NCBI GenBank assembly: GCA_947476695.1
Contig: CANJRD010000001.1
Coordinates: 434,001-498,000, forward strand
Length of the DNA: 64,000 nucleotides
Direction of reading: 5' to 3'
From: Rhodospirillaceae bacterium
GTDB lineage: Bacteria > Pseudomonadota > Alphaproteobacteria > Rhodospirillales > Rhodospirillaceae
Shown: one piece after another, positions 8,313-17,964 of the stretch
Layout: each line of letters opens with the position of its first letter
Numbering within the stretch: the stretch's first letter is position 1
Made by a program: the position numbers and the translations under genes
Notes under the pieces: generated by a model
The model's database searches: none
What the model saw: the letters and a program-made list of their open reading frames with translations, nothing else
What the model was told of the DNA's origin: nothing

Positions 8313-10268
8313 CTATTTCACTAGCCGCAGGTTGGGCGCGGGCGCGCTTTGGCTGCGCTTCAACTCGGGCACGATGTCGTGCAACAGCGCCATTGCCGCG
8401 GCGTGGTCGCGGCGCCGGCAAGCCTCTCCCAACGCTGTCAATTTCGTGGCGATGACAGCGTGGTCGGAGGTGCGCGGCCGGGCGATCAGGACACCTTCCT
8501 GGTCGGTGGCGACCGGCGGTTCCTCGCCATGGAACAGTTCCTCGAACAACTTTTCCCCAGGGCGGAGGCCGACGATGGCGATGCGCACATCGACATCCGG
8601 CACCTTGCCGGCGAGGCGGATCATCTGCCGGGCGAGATCGATGATCTTCACCGGCTGGCCCATGTCGAGCACGTAGATCGCGCCTTCGTCGTTGCGCTGA
8701 CGGCCCAGCGCGGCGGCCTGCAGCACCAGTTCAACCGCTTCGCGCACGGTCATGAAATAGCGTTCGATGTCGGGATGGGTGACGGTGAGCGGGCCGCCGG
8801 CTTCCAACTGCTTCTGGAACAGCGGCACCACGGACCCGCCCGAGCCGAGCACATTGCCGAAGCGAACGGTGATGAAGCGCGTGCCGACGCGGCGCAGGTC
8901 GTAGGCCTGGCAATACATCTCCGCCACGCGCTTGCTGGCGCCCATGACGTTCGACGGGTTCACGGCCTTGTCGGTGGAGATTACCACCATCGCCGGCACG
9001 TTGGCGTTGACGCAGGCGTCGGCCACGTTGCGCGTGCCGATGGCGTTGGTGAGCAGACCGTCGAGCGCGTTCTCCTCGACAATCGGCACATGTTTGAGCG
9101 CGGCGGCATGGAAGACGAGATCGGGCTGGGCTTCGGTGAAAATCTCCGCCAGCCGGACGGGATCGCGCACGTCGGCCAGCAGGGCCGACACCGACAAAGC
9201 CGGGCGGCGCGTGCGCGTTGTCATGTCGACGGTGTAGAGCGCGAACTCGCTGTGATCGAGCAGGTAGAGCGCGCTGGGTCCGGCATCGGAGATCTGGCGC
9301 ACGAGTTCGGAACCGATCGAACCCCCGGCGCCTGTGATCAGGATGCGGCGACCGGCGATCATGCGCGTCATCGCGTCGCGGTCGAGATTGAGCTGGGGAC
9401 GGCCGAGCAAGTCTTCGATGGCGATGGGACGCGGCTTCAGTTCCGAGTCGCCGTAAGCGCTGACCTGCGGCGGCGGCACGCGCGCGAGCTGGATGCCCCG
9501 CGGCTCGGCGACCGCAAGCAGCGCACGGACTTGCGCGCCGCTGATGTCGCGGCGAACAACCACCAGCTTGTTCGGCTTCATATCGCGCGCTTCAAGCTGG
9601 GCGATGATCTGGGGAAGCTCCTCGTCGCGGCCGAGCACCTCGACGCCCTGGATAACCTGACCCAGTCGTCCGGAATTGATGGTGACCATACCGACAATCG
9701 TGTGCGGCGATGCCGGGTCGCGCGCGACCGTGCGGATGAACTGCTCGGCCTCGGGGCCCGCGCCCACGAGAAGCACCGTCGACGTACCCGGCGTGCCGCG
9801 CAAGCGGACGTGAAGCGGCGCGTCGCGAATGATGCGCACGGCGAGACGTGGGCCGCCAAGCAAAGCGACCAGCAGGATGAAGCTGTAGATCGGGAAGGAC
9901 CGCGGCAGATCATCCAGGCGGGTGACGAAGAACCACACCGAATGGAACAGCAGCACAATCACAAATGCCGTGCGCACCACATTGAATGCGTCGCGCGCCG
10001 AGACGTATTCCCAGACGTGGCGATAGAGACCGGTGAACAAATAGACGCAGGCCGCCACGGCGGCGAAGGCAAAGCCGATCTTGAAGACATGGGGCTCGAC
10101 CTCGAACAGGCGCAGATAGAACGCGCCGACGAACGCGAGGTAAGCCATCGCGATGTCGTGGCCGAACACCGCGAGATTGCGCGGCCGCAACAGATTGCGC
10201 GGCAGCGCCGAGATCACCGCCGCCCGGGTGGACAGCGCCAGGTTGCGAAAGAGGGAAAGGATCAACAT
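8313..10268 (-). CDS. Membrane-anchored nucleotide-sugar 4,6-dehydratase (WbpM/PglF/CapD family)
   Basis: 651 residues. Residues ~25-130 hold four membrane helices and ~140-260 a first Rossmann-like domain. The catalytic SDR domain begins near residue 310 with TGAGGSIGSE. The active-site layout is the long-family type, with Met in the usual Tyr place (STDKAV, then VMGASK). Known members remove water from UDP-GlcNAc (or a related sugar) to give the 4-keto-6-deoxy sugar, the first committed step toward bacillosamine, QuiNAc or nonulosonates. It is last in the minus-strand nonulosonate operon, 30 bases after the SDR gene. It may replace the small LegB dehydratase; whether it takes UDP- or GDP-sugar is open. 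Confidence 0.88.
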   Translation of the reverse strand: MLILSLFRNLALSTRAAVISALPRNLLRPRNLAVFGHDIAMAYLAFVGAFYLRLFEVEPHVFKIGFAFAAVAACVYLFTGLYRHVWEYVSARDAFNVVRTAFVIVLLFHSVWFFVTRLDDLPRSFPIYSFILLVALLGGPRLAVRIIRDAPLHVRLRGTPGTSTVLLVGAGPEAEQFIRTVARDPASPHTIVGMVTINSGRLGQVIQGVEVLGRDEELPQIIAQLEARDMKPNKLVVVRRDISGAQVRALLAVAEPRGIQLARVPPPQVSAYGDSELKPRPIAIEDLLGRPQLNLDRDAMTRMIAGRRILITGAGGSIGSELVRQISDAGPSALYLLDHSEFALYTVDMTTRTRRPALSVSALLADVRDPVRLAEIFTEAQPDLVFHAAALKHVPIVEENALDGLLTNAIGTRNVADACVNANVPAMVVISTDKAVNPSNVMGASKRVAEMYCQAYDLRRVGTRFITVRFGNVLGSGGSVVPLFQKQLEAGGPLTVTHPDIERYFMTVREAVELVLQAAALGRQRNDEGAIYVLDMGQPVKIIDLARQMIRLAGKVPDVDVRIAIVGLRPGEKLFEELFHGEEPPVATDQEGVLIARPRTSDHAVIATKLTALGEACRRRDHAAAMALLHDIVPELKRSQSAPAPNLRLVK

Positions 10269-10298
10269 TGTCGGTAGTTTACCGGAAGGCGCGCAGCG

Positions 10299-11102
10299 TT
10301 ACCACGCCGACCATCCGCCATCGACCATCAGGGACTGGCCGGTGACGTAAGCGGACAGGTCGGAGGCGAGATACGCCGCGGCCCCCTTCAGGTCTTCCTC
10401 CGTCGCCATGCGACCAAGCGGTGCACGTGCGGCGTATTTCTTGCGGAAGGCGTTCGGCGTGTTGCGGTCCACGCCGCCCGGCACGATAGCGTTCACGCGA
10501 ACGTGCGGCGCGAGCGTGGTCGCCAGCCATCGCGTCATCTGCAACAGCCCGCCCTTGCTGGCCGCGTAGGCGGCCGGCGTGCCGAAGTCGACGTCTTCAT
10601 AAATACGCCAATCCGGCCCGAGCACGCCGTAGATGGATCCGATATTGATCACACTGCCTTTGCCCGAGGCGCGGAGTGCCGGGATCGCCTGCTGCACCAG
10701 CAGGAACGGCGCGGTGAGATTGACTTCCATCGCCTTGCGCCAGGTGTCGATGCTCTGATCTTCGACCGGCGTGGTCCAGCCCTCGAGACCGTCGGTGCCG
10801 ACCAGAGACGCGTTGTTGACGAGGATATCGAGACGCCCGCAGGCATCGACCACACGCTGGGGCACCTTGCGCACCGCCGCTTCGTCGCTGAGATCCGCGG
10901 CGATCACGGTGGTCAGGACGCCATAGGTATCGGTCAACGACCGCGCGACGTCGTCGGTGTTGGCGCCCGGCTTGTCGAGCAGCGCGATGGCCGCGCCCAG
11001 CTCGGCATAAGTCTCGGCGATGGCGCGCCCGATGTGACCGGCGCCGCCGGTGATCAGGGCGACGCGACCTTTCAGAGAGGCGAGAGAGGCGAAGGAGCGC
11101 AT
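10299..11102 (-). CDS. Short-chain dehydrogenase/reductase (SDR), PtmA-like by context
   Basis: 267 residues. The classical SDR signature is present: the NAD(P) motif ITGGAGHIGRAIAE at residues ~17-30, NNAS near residue 90, a catalytic serine (NIGSIYG) and YAASK. It lies between the CBS-nucleotidyltransferase (12-base gap) and the dehydratase (30-base gap), so it is clearly in the nonulosonate operon. Campylobacter legionaminic acid clusters carry an SDR called PtmA in the same company. The exact reaction here is not shown by the sequence, and a keto-sugar reductase is also possible. Confidence 0.85.
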   Translation of the reverse strand: MRSFASLASLKGRVALITGGAGHIGRAIAETYAELGAAIALLDKPGANTDDVARSLTDTYGVLTTVIAADLSDEAAVRKVPQRVVDACGRLDILVNNASLVGTDGLEGWTTPVEDQSIDTWRKAMEVNLTAPFLLVQQAIPALRASGKGSVINIGSIYGVLGPDWRIYEDVDFGTPAAYAASKGGLLQMTRWLATTLAPHVRVNAIVPGGVDRNTPNAFRKKYAARAPLGRMATEEDLKGAAAYLASDLSAYVTGQSLMVDGGWSAW

Positions 11103-11114
11103 GGTCGTTTCCGT

Positions 11115-12194
11115 TTAGAAGAATTTGGCGTGTTTCTGGCGGCCTTTTTCAAGGTCGCCTTCGGTTCCGATGTCGTTCCAGACTTCCCACAGCGGGAACA
11201 CCGTCGGCGGCGGCGTGCCGCGCTCGCGGCTGGTCTCGAGAATTTTCGCGAACAGGTCCGGCATGTCGAAACGCGTTTCCTGCGGCAGGACATCGAACGC
11301 GTCCGGGCTCAGCGCATAGATACCGGCGTTGATGAGCACGTTGTTCTTCGGCTTCTCGACAATCGCCGTGAGATTGATCCCATCGGCTTCGATCACGCCG
11401 TAGGGAACCGTAAGCGGCACCTCGCGCACGCACATGGTGGCGGCAGCGCCGTGCTCGGCATGGAACTTCACGAGATGATTGAAGCTGACGCGCGTCAGCA
11501 CATCGCCGTTCATCACGATCATGGGCCGCGACGGGCGCTCCGGCAGAAGCGCGAGCGCGCCGGCCGTGCCGCGCGGCTCGTCCTCTTCGACGTAGCGGAT
11601 ACGCGCGCCCCACTTCTGGCCGTCGGTGAAATAGTCCTGCACCATTTCCTTGCGGTAGTTCACGGAGATCAGGAGATCGGTGAAGCCCTGGTCCACGAAC
11701 TGTTCGACGATGGTTTCCAGGATCGGCTTGCCGCCGACCTCTAACATCGGCTTGGGCACGGTCTCTGTATGCGGACGCAACCGCGTGCCGAGCCCGCCGG
11801 CCATCAGCAGCACGAGCGTGTTCTCGCGTACGCGGCCGGGCTGGAGATTCTTGAAGACCTTGAGATCGACGATGCGGCCCGTGTCGTCGATCGTTGGCAC
11901 ATAGAGAATGCTGCGGGTCTGCATCAACCGGAGTGCCGCCGCATCCGAGGTGCCCGCGGGGATCGTGATCGGCGTCGGGTTCATCACCTTGGTCACGGCC
12001 TCGTCCAACGTGACGCCTGCAAGCAGGCCGCGCCGCACGTCGCCGTCGGTGACAGTACCGATCAGCTTGCCGTTCTCGTGCACCAGGCCGATGGGCACGC
12101 CGTGCCCGTCGATGATCATCAACGTGCGGCGGATCGACGCGTCGGGCGCGACAAGGTTCTTCTGGAAGCCGCTTTCTTTGAAGTCTGTCGTCAT
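11115..12194 (-). CDS. CBS-domain sugar nucleotidyltransferase (PtmE-like)
   Basis: 359 residues from ATG 12194, chosen because it overlaps the upstream stop as ATGA. Residues ~1-115 are two CBS motifs (for example GKLIGTVTDGDVRRGLL). Residues ~125-359 are a nucleotidyltransferase with LMAGGLGTRLRPHT, the KPML segment and the metal-binding NGD. Campylobacter PtmE has this architecture and transfers GMP to GlcN-1-phosphate for legionaminic acid synthesis. The CBS pair probably senses a nucleotide and adjusts activity. Mannose- or glucose-1-phosphate nucleotidyltransferases of the same fold are the alternative, but the neighbouring synthase, acetyltransferase and epimerase support the PtmE role. 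Confidence 0.85.
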   Translation of the reverse strand: MTTDFKESGFQKNLVAPDASIRRTLMIIDGHGVPIGLVHENGKLIGTVTDGDVRRGLLAGVTLDEAVTKVMNPTPITIPAGTSDAAALRLMQTRSILYVPTIDDTGRIVDLKVFKNLQPGRVRENTLVLLMAGGLGTRLRPHTETVPKPMLEVGGKPILETIVEQFVDQGFTDLLISVNYRKEMVQDYFTDGQKWGARIRYVEEDEPRGTAGALALLPERPSRPMIVMNGDVLTRVSFNHLVKFHAEHGAAATMCVREVPLTVPYGVIEADGINLTAIVEKPKNNVLINAGIYALSPDAFDVLPQETRFDMPDLFAKILETSRERGTPPPTVFPLWEVWNDIGTEGDLEKGRQKHAKFF

Positions 12195-12850
12195 GGACGC
12201 CGCTCGACCGGTCGCGCCGGGCAGCCCAGCACGGTGATGCCGGCGGGAACGTCCGCCGTCACGACAGCGCCCGCGCCGATCACGGCGTTCGAGCCAATGC
12301 GAATGCCCTGCACCACCGCCGCGCCGACGCCGACGTGGACGTTGTCGCCCACAGTGACGGCACCGCTGAAGATCACGCCGGGCGCGATATGGCAATGCGC
12401 GCCGACGATGCAATCATGATCCAACTGCGCGCCGGTGTTGATGATGGTGTTGGCGCCGACCTTCGCGCCGGGATGCAGAATGGCGCCGGTGATGATGTGG
12501 CAGCCGTGATCGAGATGCGCGGTGCTGGCGACCGTCGCATCCGGACTGATAACGCTGCCGAAGCGGTAACCCTGCGCCGTGAAGCGTTCGAACAAGCCGC
12601 GACGCACGGAAAGGCCAGATTGGCCAATCGCCAGGCCGACATTTCCGACGGCGTTGATCAGCATGACGTCGGTGGGCTTACGGTCGAGAATCTTTTCGTC
12701 GCCGCCGATGACCGGCACGCCATCGAGGTTGATGCCGTGCAGTTTGGGATTGGCATCGACCGCCGCAACGATGGTCTGGCGCGCGCGCTTGAGGATTTCG
12801 ATCACAACGCGCGCATGGCCGCCGGCGCCGATAAGGATAAGGTCGGTCAT
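12191..12850 (-). CDS. NeuD/PglD-family sugar O/N-acetyltransferase
   Basis: 219 residues from ATG 12850, overlapping the upstream stop by ATGA. The N-terminal domain is a small nucleotide-sugar-binding Rossmann fold (LILIGAGGHARVVIE). The C-terminal half is a left-handed beta helix of hexapeptide repeats (VGANTI, VGAHCHIAPG, IGSNAVIGAGAV) with the catalytic histidine expected in LDHDC. PglD and LegH N-acetylate the 4-amino group of a UDP/GDP-4-amino sugar; NeuD O-acetylates sialic acid. In this operon the 4-N-acetylation step is the more useful one. Acyl group and substrate are inferred. Confidence 0.85.
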   Translation of the reverse strand: MTDLILIGAGGHARVVIEILKRARQTIVAAVDANPKLHGINLDGVPVIGGDEKILDRKPTDVMLINAVGNVGLAIGQSGLSVRRGLFERFTAQGYRFGSVISPDATVASTAHLDHGCHIITGAILHPGAKVGANTIINTGAQLDHDCIVGAHCHIAPGVIFSGAVTVGDNVHVGVGAAVVQGIRIGSNAVIGAGAVVTADVPAGITVLGCPARPVERRP

Positions 12851-13953
12851 GGGGTCGTCACCGTCGGGTCGATCATTTCGTCCGCGCCATAGGCGCGTGT
12901 CGCGGGCTTGCCGAGATAGGACCACAGCATCATCGGCGACACCCCGCCGCCGGGCCGCTTGGCGCCGAGGTTTTGCACGGTGAAGTTTTCGCCGACGGCA
13001 ATCGGCGCCAGCGCGACAAGGCTTTTGCGCGCGACCGTGCGCGTCCTCAGTTCGATCACCTGCGGGGATTTCACACCGTCGCCAAGCGCGGGCGTGACCG
13101 TGCGGATCGCGGCGATCATGAATTCGAGTTCGGCCACCGTCAGCGACGCCTTGTGATCCGGTCCCGGCGCCGACTTATCCAGCGTAAAATGCTTCTCGAT
13201 GACGGAAGCGCCAAGACCGACGGCGGCAATTGATATCGCCGTGCCTTCGTAATGATCGGACAGGCCGACCGGCAGATGGAATTCTCTCGCGAGCGTGGTC
13301 ATGGCGCGCAGATTGATGCTGTCGGCCGGCGCGGGATACGCCGACGTGCAGTGCAGGATTGTGACCTTGTCGGCCAACGCCGCTTTCGCCGCCTTCGACC
13401 TGAAGGCTTCGCGGAACGCGCGCAGGCTCGGCACCGCATCGGGCGGCGTCACGTAGCCGAAGGCGATCACGCCCAGTGCGTGCTTGACCTCCTCCAGCGT
13501 CGCCATGCCGGTCGACAGGATGATCGGCTTATGCGAGCGCGCCAGTTCGAGCAGCAGCGGCCCGTCGGTGATCTCGCCGGAGGCGACTTTCAGACGCCGC
13601 ACCCGTGCCGTGTCGATCAGGTAGCGCGCGCTCTCGATGTCGAAGGGCGTCGACATGAACTCGATGCCGTGTTCGGCGCAGGACGCGATAATCGCCGCGT
13701 GGTCGGCGTCGGACAGTTCGAGCGCCTTGAGCATCGCCAGCTGATCGCCCGCCGCGCCGGTTGTGCGGATCTGGTAATCCGCCTTGGGCGCGTTGACCGC
13801 CGCCAGCCGCTCGGCCTTGAAGGTCTGGAACTTCACCGCATCCGCACCGGCCTTGGCCGCGGCCGCCACCAGGGCGAGCGCGGTTTCGCGGGAACCGTTG
13901 TGGTTCACACCGGCCTCGGCGACGACGAAGCAGTTTGGGGTGGGCTCAGACAC
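12847..13953 (-). CDS. neuB: Nonulosonic acid synthase (NeuB/LegI/PseI family)
   Basis: 368 residues from GTG 13953. That start has AAGGA seven bases upstream; a TTG at 13974 is in frame but lacks such a site. The NeuB TIM barrel shows FVVAEAGVNHNG, DAVKFQTF, STPFD, KVASGEI, ILSTGMA and LSDHYEG. The last ~70 residues are an SAF (antifreeze-like) domain. Such enzymes join phosphoenolpyruvate to ManNAc or to a 6-deoxy-2,4-diacetamido hexose, giving sialic, legionaminic or pseudaminic acid. The PtmE-like, WbpM-like and NeuC-like genes nearby favour legionaminic acid. It is first in the minus-strand operon and divergent from the CMP-transferase gene. Confidence 0.92.
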   Translation of the reverse strand: MSEPTPNCFVVAEAGVNHNGSRETALALVAAAAKAGADAVKFQTFKAERLAAVNAPKADYQIRTTGAAGDQLAMLKALELSDADHAAIIASCAEHGIEFMSTPFDIESARYLIDTARVRRLKVASGEITDGPLLLELARSHKPIILSTGMATLEEVKHALGVIAFGYVTPPDAVPSLRAFREAFRSKAAKAALADKVTILHCTSAYPAPADSINLRAMTTLAREFHLPVGLSDHYEGTAISIAAVGLGASVIEKHFTLDKSAPGPDHKASLTVAELEFMIAAIRTVTPALGDGVKSPQVIELRTRTVARKSLVALAPIAVGENFTVQNLGAKRPGGGVSPMMLWSYLGKPATRAYGADEMIDPTVTTP

Positions 13954-14020
13954 GCTTAAGTCCTTATAAATCAATTGAAACTACCGTCCGGACCTTAACA
14001 AAGCGTAGCAAGCCAGAGCC

Positions 14021-14767
14021 GTGGCCCAAGCCCTGAACGTCCTATACCTGATCGTCGCCCGCGGCGGGTCAAAAGGCCTGCCGGGAAAGAACCTGCGCAA
14101 GGTCGCGGGGCTGTCGCTGCTGGGCTTCAAGACCCAGGCCGCCCGGAAGGCCGCGAGTTGTAGCCGGCTCATAATCTCAACCGAGTGCCCTGACATTCAG
14201 GAAGAGGCCCGCCGGCAGGGGGTCGAGGTGCCGTTCACCCGGCCAGCAGAGCTGGCCACCGACACCGCCACCTCGGCCAGCGTCGTGGCCCATGCCATCG
14301 CCTGGATCGAGCGCGAGGAAAAGCGCAGCTATGATGCGATCATGCTGCTCGAACCGTCATCGCCGTTCGCCAGCCCAACCCATTTCGACGCCGCCGTCGT
14401 GAAGCTCCAATCGCATAACGCCGATCTGGTGGTCGGCATGCGCGCGGCCGAGCCGTCGACCACGTTTATCGCGCCGCGCGGACCCGACGACGGCATCGGC
14501 GCCATCGTCAATAAGATGAACGCCGCCGCAGGCTTGCGCCGCCAGGATCAGCCGGCCGAATGGACCATGAACGGCGCGCTGTACTTGATCGGCTGGCAGG
14601 CCTTCAAGGCGACCGGGAAGATTTACGGCGCGCCGGAGAAATGCTTCGGCCTCATGATGGACCGTTGGAGTTCAATCGAAATCGAAGACGCCGTCGACCT
14701 CGCGCTGGCGGAATTCGCCGTCGCACAGAAATATCTCGACACTTCGCCCTGGACGCTTTCGCCATGA
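14021..14767 (+). CDS. neuA: Acylneuraminate (nonulosonate) cytidylyltransferase
   Basis: 248 residues, GTG start. The N-terminal signature LIVARGGSKGLPGKN binds CTP, and LLEPSSPF is the usual motif near residue 108. The enzyme activates the 9-carbon sugar as CMP-nonulosonate for glycosyltransferases; LegF, PseF and NeuA belong here and are hard to separate by eye. It opens the plus-strand operon 67 bases from the divergent synthase gene, so both halves of the pathway are probably controlled from the same short intergenic stretch. It ends with ATGA shared with the next gene. Confidence 0.9.
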   Translation: MAQALNVLYLIVARGGSKGLPGKNLRKVAGLSLLGFKTQAARKAASCSRLIISTECPDIQEEARRQGVEVPFTRPAELATDTATSASVVAHAIAWIEREEKRSYDAIMLLEPSSPFASPTHFDAAVVKLQSHNADLVVGMRAAEPSTTFIAPRGPDDGIGAIVNKMNAAAGLRRQDQPAEWTMNGALYLIGWQAFKATGKIYGAPEKCFGLMMDRWSSIEIEDAVDLALAEFAVAQKYLDTSPWTLSP

Positions 14768-15939
14768 CGCTCGTTCCGACACGCCGCATTTGCGTCGTCA
14801 CCGGCAGCCGCGCCGACTATGGCCATCTCGCGCCGGTCATGCGCGCCATCAAGGCCGACCCCGATCTGGCCCTGCAGGTGATTGTCTGCGGGCAACACCT
14901 TGATCAACGCTTCGGCGAAACCTGGCGCGCCATTGCGCAAGATGGTTTCGAGATCGATGCGCGTGTCGATCTGGCGCTGGGCGATGACAGTCGGCTGGCC
15001 ATGGCCCAGGCCACCGGACGCGGTGTGTCCGGCATCGCCGAAGCCCTGGCCAAGTTGTCGCCGGATATCGCGCTGGTTCTGGGCGACCGCTATGAGATCT
15101 TCGCCGCCGGCGCGGCGGCGTTGTTGCTGAGCATCCCGCTCGCCCACGTTCACGGCGGCGAACTGACCGAAGCGGCGGTGGACGACGCGCTGCGTCATGC
15201 CCTGAGCAAGATGGCCTCGCTACACTTCGCGGCGGCGGCACCTTACGGCCAGCGGTTGGTGCAGATGGGCGAGGATCCGTCGCGCGTGATCGTCTCGGGC
15301 GCGCCGGGGCTCGATCAGGTCGCGAACCTCGCGCCGTTCACGCGCGAAGAAATGGCGCCGCGCTTGGGCATCCCGATCCGCGATCCGCTGTTGCTGATCA
15401 CCTATCACCCCGTCACCAGCCAGAAGGACGATGGCCTTGCCGGGGCAAAAGCGCTGTTGAAGGCGCTCGACGGCCGCCCAGGCACGATGATCTTCACGGG
15501 CGTGAACAGTGACCCCGGCCATGCCGAGATCGCCAAGTTGTTCGCCGAATTCGTGGCCAAGGCCCCGAACGAACGTCTCGCGGTGCCGTCGCTGGGACAG
15601 CGCGGCTACTTGAGCGCCGTGCGCCTCGCCGCCGCCGTGATCGGCAATTCCTCCTCAGGCCTGATCGAAGCGCCGGCCTTGGGCGCGCCGACCGTCAACA
15701 TCGGCGACCGGCAGAAGGGACGCTTGCGGTCGCCCGGCGTCATCGACTGCGGCGAAGATTTCGAAGCGATTACGGCCGCGATCACTAAAGCCCTCGATCC
15801 GCCGTTCCGCGCCAGGGCACAACGCGCTACACCCGCCTATGGCCGTGGTGGTGCTGCGGCCCGCATCGTCGCCACGCTCAAATCGGTGCCGCTGACACAA
15901 TTGAGCATCAAGCGCTTCCACGACATACTGCCGCGCTGA
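14764..15939 (+). CDS. neuC: Hydrolysing nucleotide-sugar 2-epimerase (NeuC/LegG family)
   Basis: 391 residues from ATG 14764, coupled to the previous gene by a four-base overlap. GT-B-like epimerase fold with TGSRADYGHL at residues ~13-22, a GDRYEIFAA motif, HVHGGE and GNSSSG near residue 300. Known enzymes invert C2 and hydrolyse the nucleotide, releasing ManNAc (NeuC) or 2,4-diacetamido-2,4,6-trideoxymannose (LegG), the direct substrate of the synthase. It supports the sialic/legionaminic rather than the pseudaminic route, where a PseG enzyme of another family acts. Confidence 0.9.
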   Translation: MTLVPTRRICVVTGSRADYGHLAPVMRAIKADPDLALQVIVCGQHLDQRFGETWRAIAQDGFEIDARVDLALGDDSRLAMAQATGRGVSGIAEALAKLSPDIALVLGDRYEIFAAGAAALLLSIPLAHVHGGELTEAAVDDALRHALSKMASLHFAAAAPYGQRLVQMGEDPSRVIVSGAPGLDQVANLAPFTREEMAPRLGIPIRDPLLLITYHPVTSQKDDGLAGAKALLKALDGRPGTMIFTGVNSDPGHAEIAKLFAEFVAKAPNERLAVPSLGQRGYLSAVRLAAAVIGNSSSGLIEAPALGAPTVNIGDRQKGRLRSPGVIDCGEDFEAITAAITKALDPPFRARAQRATPAYGRGGAAARIVATLKSVPLTQLSIKRFHDILPR

Positions 15940-15956
15940 AGGACTGATCGGATCGC

Positions 15957-17027
15957 ATGGCTAAAAAGACCGCACTCATCACCGGCATCACTGGCCAGGA
16001 CGGCGCCTATCTGGCCGAGCTGTTGCTCGACAAGGGTTACATCGTCCATGGCGTGAAGCGCCGCTCGTCGTCGTTCAACACCGGCCGCATCGATCACCTG
16101 TATCGTGACCAGCACGAGGCGGGATTGACGTTCTTCCTGCACCACGGCGACATGACCGATGCCACCAACCTGATCCGGTTGGTGCAGGAAGTGCAGCCTG
16201 ACGAGATCTACAACCTCGCCGCCCAGAGTCACGTGCAGGTGAGCTTCGAGACACCGGAATACACCGCGAATTCCGATGCGCTCGGCACCCTGCGCCTGCT
16301 GGAGGCGATCCGCATCCTGGGACTGAAGGACAAGTCGCGCTTCTATCAGGCCTCGACGTCCGAGCTGTACGGCAAGGTGCAGGAGACGCCGCAGTCGGAA
16401 AAAACACCGTTCTATCCGCGCAGCCCTTACGCCGCCGCGAAACTTTACGCCTACTGGATCACGGTGAACTATCGCGAGGCCTACGGCTATCACGCCTCCA
16501 ACGGCATCCTGTTCAATCACGAAAGCCCGCTGCGCGGCGAGACGTTCGTGACGCGTAAGATCACGCGCGCCGTCGCGGCCATCGAACTTGGCCATCAGGA
16601 AAAGCTGTATCTCGGCAATCTGGATGCCAAGCGCGATTGGGGCCATGCCCGCGATTACGTCGAAGGCATGTGGCGGATCATGCAGCAGCCGACGGCTGAC
16701 GATTACGTGCTGGCCACCGGTGAAACCCATGCGGTGCGCGAGTTCGTCGAGCTCGCTTTCGCCGAGGTCGGGCGCAAAATCGAGTGGAAGGGCAAGGGCG
16801 TCGACGAAATCGGCGTCGATGCCAAAACTGGCAAGACGTTGATCGAGATCGATCCGCGCTATTTCCGCCCGACCGAAGTCGATCTATTGCTCGGCGATCC
16901 GTCGAAGGCGCAGCGCGTGCTGCGCTGGAAACACAAAACCGCGTTCAAGGCCATGGTCACGGAAATGGTCGCCAGCGATCTGGTCGCCGTCAAAGCAGAA
17001 GCGCAGCGTTTCGCACAACATGACTAA
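15957..17027 (+). CDS. gmd: GDP-mannose 4,6-dehydratase
   Basis: 356 residues, the usual Gmd length. Extended SDR with the NADP motif [15 protein letters not shown] at the N-terminus, STSELYG and the catalytic YAAAK, plus RDWGHARDY in the C-terminal substrate domain. It converts GDP-D-mannose to GDP-4-keto-6-deoxymannose, the shared precursor of GDP-fucose, GDP-rhamnose and GDP-perosamine. Its end overlaps the following fcl by eight bases, so GDP-L-fucose is the likely product. It lies 17 bases after the NeuC-like gene in the same operon. Confidence 0.96.
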   Translation: MAKKTALITGITGQDGAYLAELLLDKGYIVHGVKRRSSSFNTGRIDHLYRDQHEAGLTFFLHHGDMTDATNLIRLVQEVQPDEIYNLAAQSHVQVSFETPEYTANSDALGTLRLLEAIRILGLKDKSRFYQASTSELYGKVQETPQSEKTPFYPRSPYAAAKLYAYWITVNYREAYGYHASNGILFNHESPLRGETFVTRKITRAVAAIELGHQEKLYLGNLDAKRDWGHARDYVEGMWRIMQQPTADDYVLATGETHAVREFVELAFAEVGRKIEWKGKGVDEIGVDAKTGKTLIEIDPRYFRPTEVDLLLGDPSKAQRVLRWKHKTAFKAMVTEMVASDLVAVKAEAQRFAQHD

Positions 17028-17964
17028 GACGTTCGATATTTCCGGCAAGCGGGTCTGGGTCGCGGGCCATCGCGGCATGGTTGGCTCGGCGATCGTGCGC
17101 CGTTTGGCGAGCGAGAACTGCACGGTACTCACCGCCACGCGCGCGGAACTCAATTTGACGCGTCAGGCCGACGTCGAGCGTTGGATGGAAACGCACAAGC
17201 CCGAAGTGGTCTTCGATGCCGCCGCTGTCGTGGGCGGCATCCTCGCCAACAGCACGCGGCCCACCGAATTCCTGACCGACAATCTCGAGATCCAAAGCAA
17301 CATCATCGCGACCGCCCACAAGATTGGCGTGAAGAAGCTGATGTTCCTGGGCTCGAGCTGCATCTATCCGCGGCTGGCGCCGCAGCCGCTGCACGAGGAC
17401 TCGCTGCTGACCGGGCCGCTGGAGCCGACGAACCAGTGGTACGCGATCGCGAAGATCGCCGGCATCATGCAGTGCCAGGCCTATCGCCGCGCCAACGGCG
17501 ATGACTTCATCAGCGCCATGCCCACCAACCTCTACGGCCCCGGTGACAACTTCGATCTGCAATCGAGCCATGTGCTGCCGGCGCTGATCGTGAAGGCGCA
17601 TCACGCCAAGCTGGCCGGCGACAAGACGATGACCATCTGGGGATCAGGCAAGCCGCTGCGCGAGTTCCTGCATGTGGACGACCTGGCCGACGCCTGCGTC
17701 TTCCTGATGAAGAACTATTCCGAGGACCAGCACATCAATGTCGGCTACGGCTCGGATGTGACCATTCGCCAGGCGGCCGAAACGGTCGCGCGCGTCGTCG
17801 GCTTCAAGGGCGAATTCATCTACGACACATCCAAGCCCGACGGTACGCCGCGCAAGCTGATGGATTGTTCGCGACTCAATAATCTCGGCTGGCGCCCGTC
17901 GATCACCTTCGAGCAGGGCATCGCCCATGCCTACGATTGGTTCCTGAAGCATGCGGCGCAATGA
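17020..17964 (+). CDS. fcl: GDP-L-fucose synthase
   Basis: 314 residues. Extended SDR with [17 protein letters not shown] at the N-terminus, GSSCIYPR and the catalytic tyrosine-lysine pair in WYAIAK. It epimerises C3 and C5 of GDP-4-keto-6-deoxymannose and reduces C4 with NADPH to give GDP-L-fucose. The start lies inside the gmd 3' end and the stop overlaps the next gene by 14 bases, so all three are translated together. Length and motifs are normal for the family. Confidence 0.96.
   Translation: MTKTFDISGKRVWVAGHRGMVGSAIVRRLASENCTVLTATRAELNLTRQADVERWMETHKPEVVFDAAAVVGGILANSTRPTEFLTDNLEIQSNIIATAHKIGVKKLMFLGSSCIYPRLAPQPLHEDSLLTGPLEPTNQWYAIAKIAGIMQCQAYRRANGDDFISAMPTNLYGPGDNFDLQSSHVLPALIVKAHHAKLAGDKTMTIWGSGKPLREFLHVDDLADACVFLMKNYSEDQHINVGYGSDVTIRQAAETVARVVGFKGEFIYDTSKPDGTPRKLMDCSRLNNLGWRPSITFEQGIAHAYDWFLKHAAQ

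Noticed and set aside
12195-12413. N-terminal extension of the CBS-nucleotidyltransferase
   Set aside because: Arg-rich stretch inside the acetyltransferase gene; the ATGA overlap at 12194 is the natural start.
14560-14763. N-terminal extension of the NeuC-like gene
   Set aside because: The extra residues lie inside the CMP-transferase gene in another frame; the ATG at 14764 gives the normal family start.
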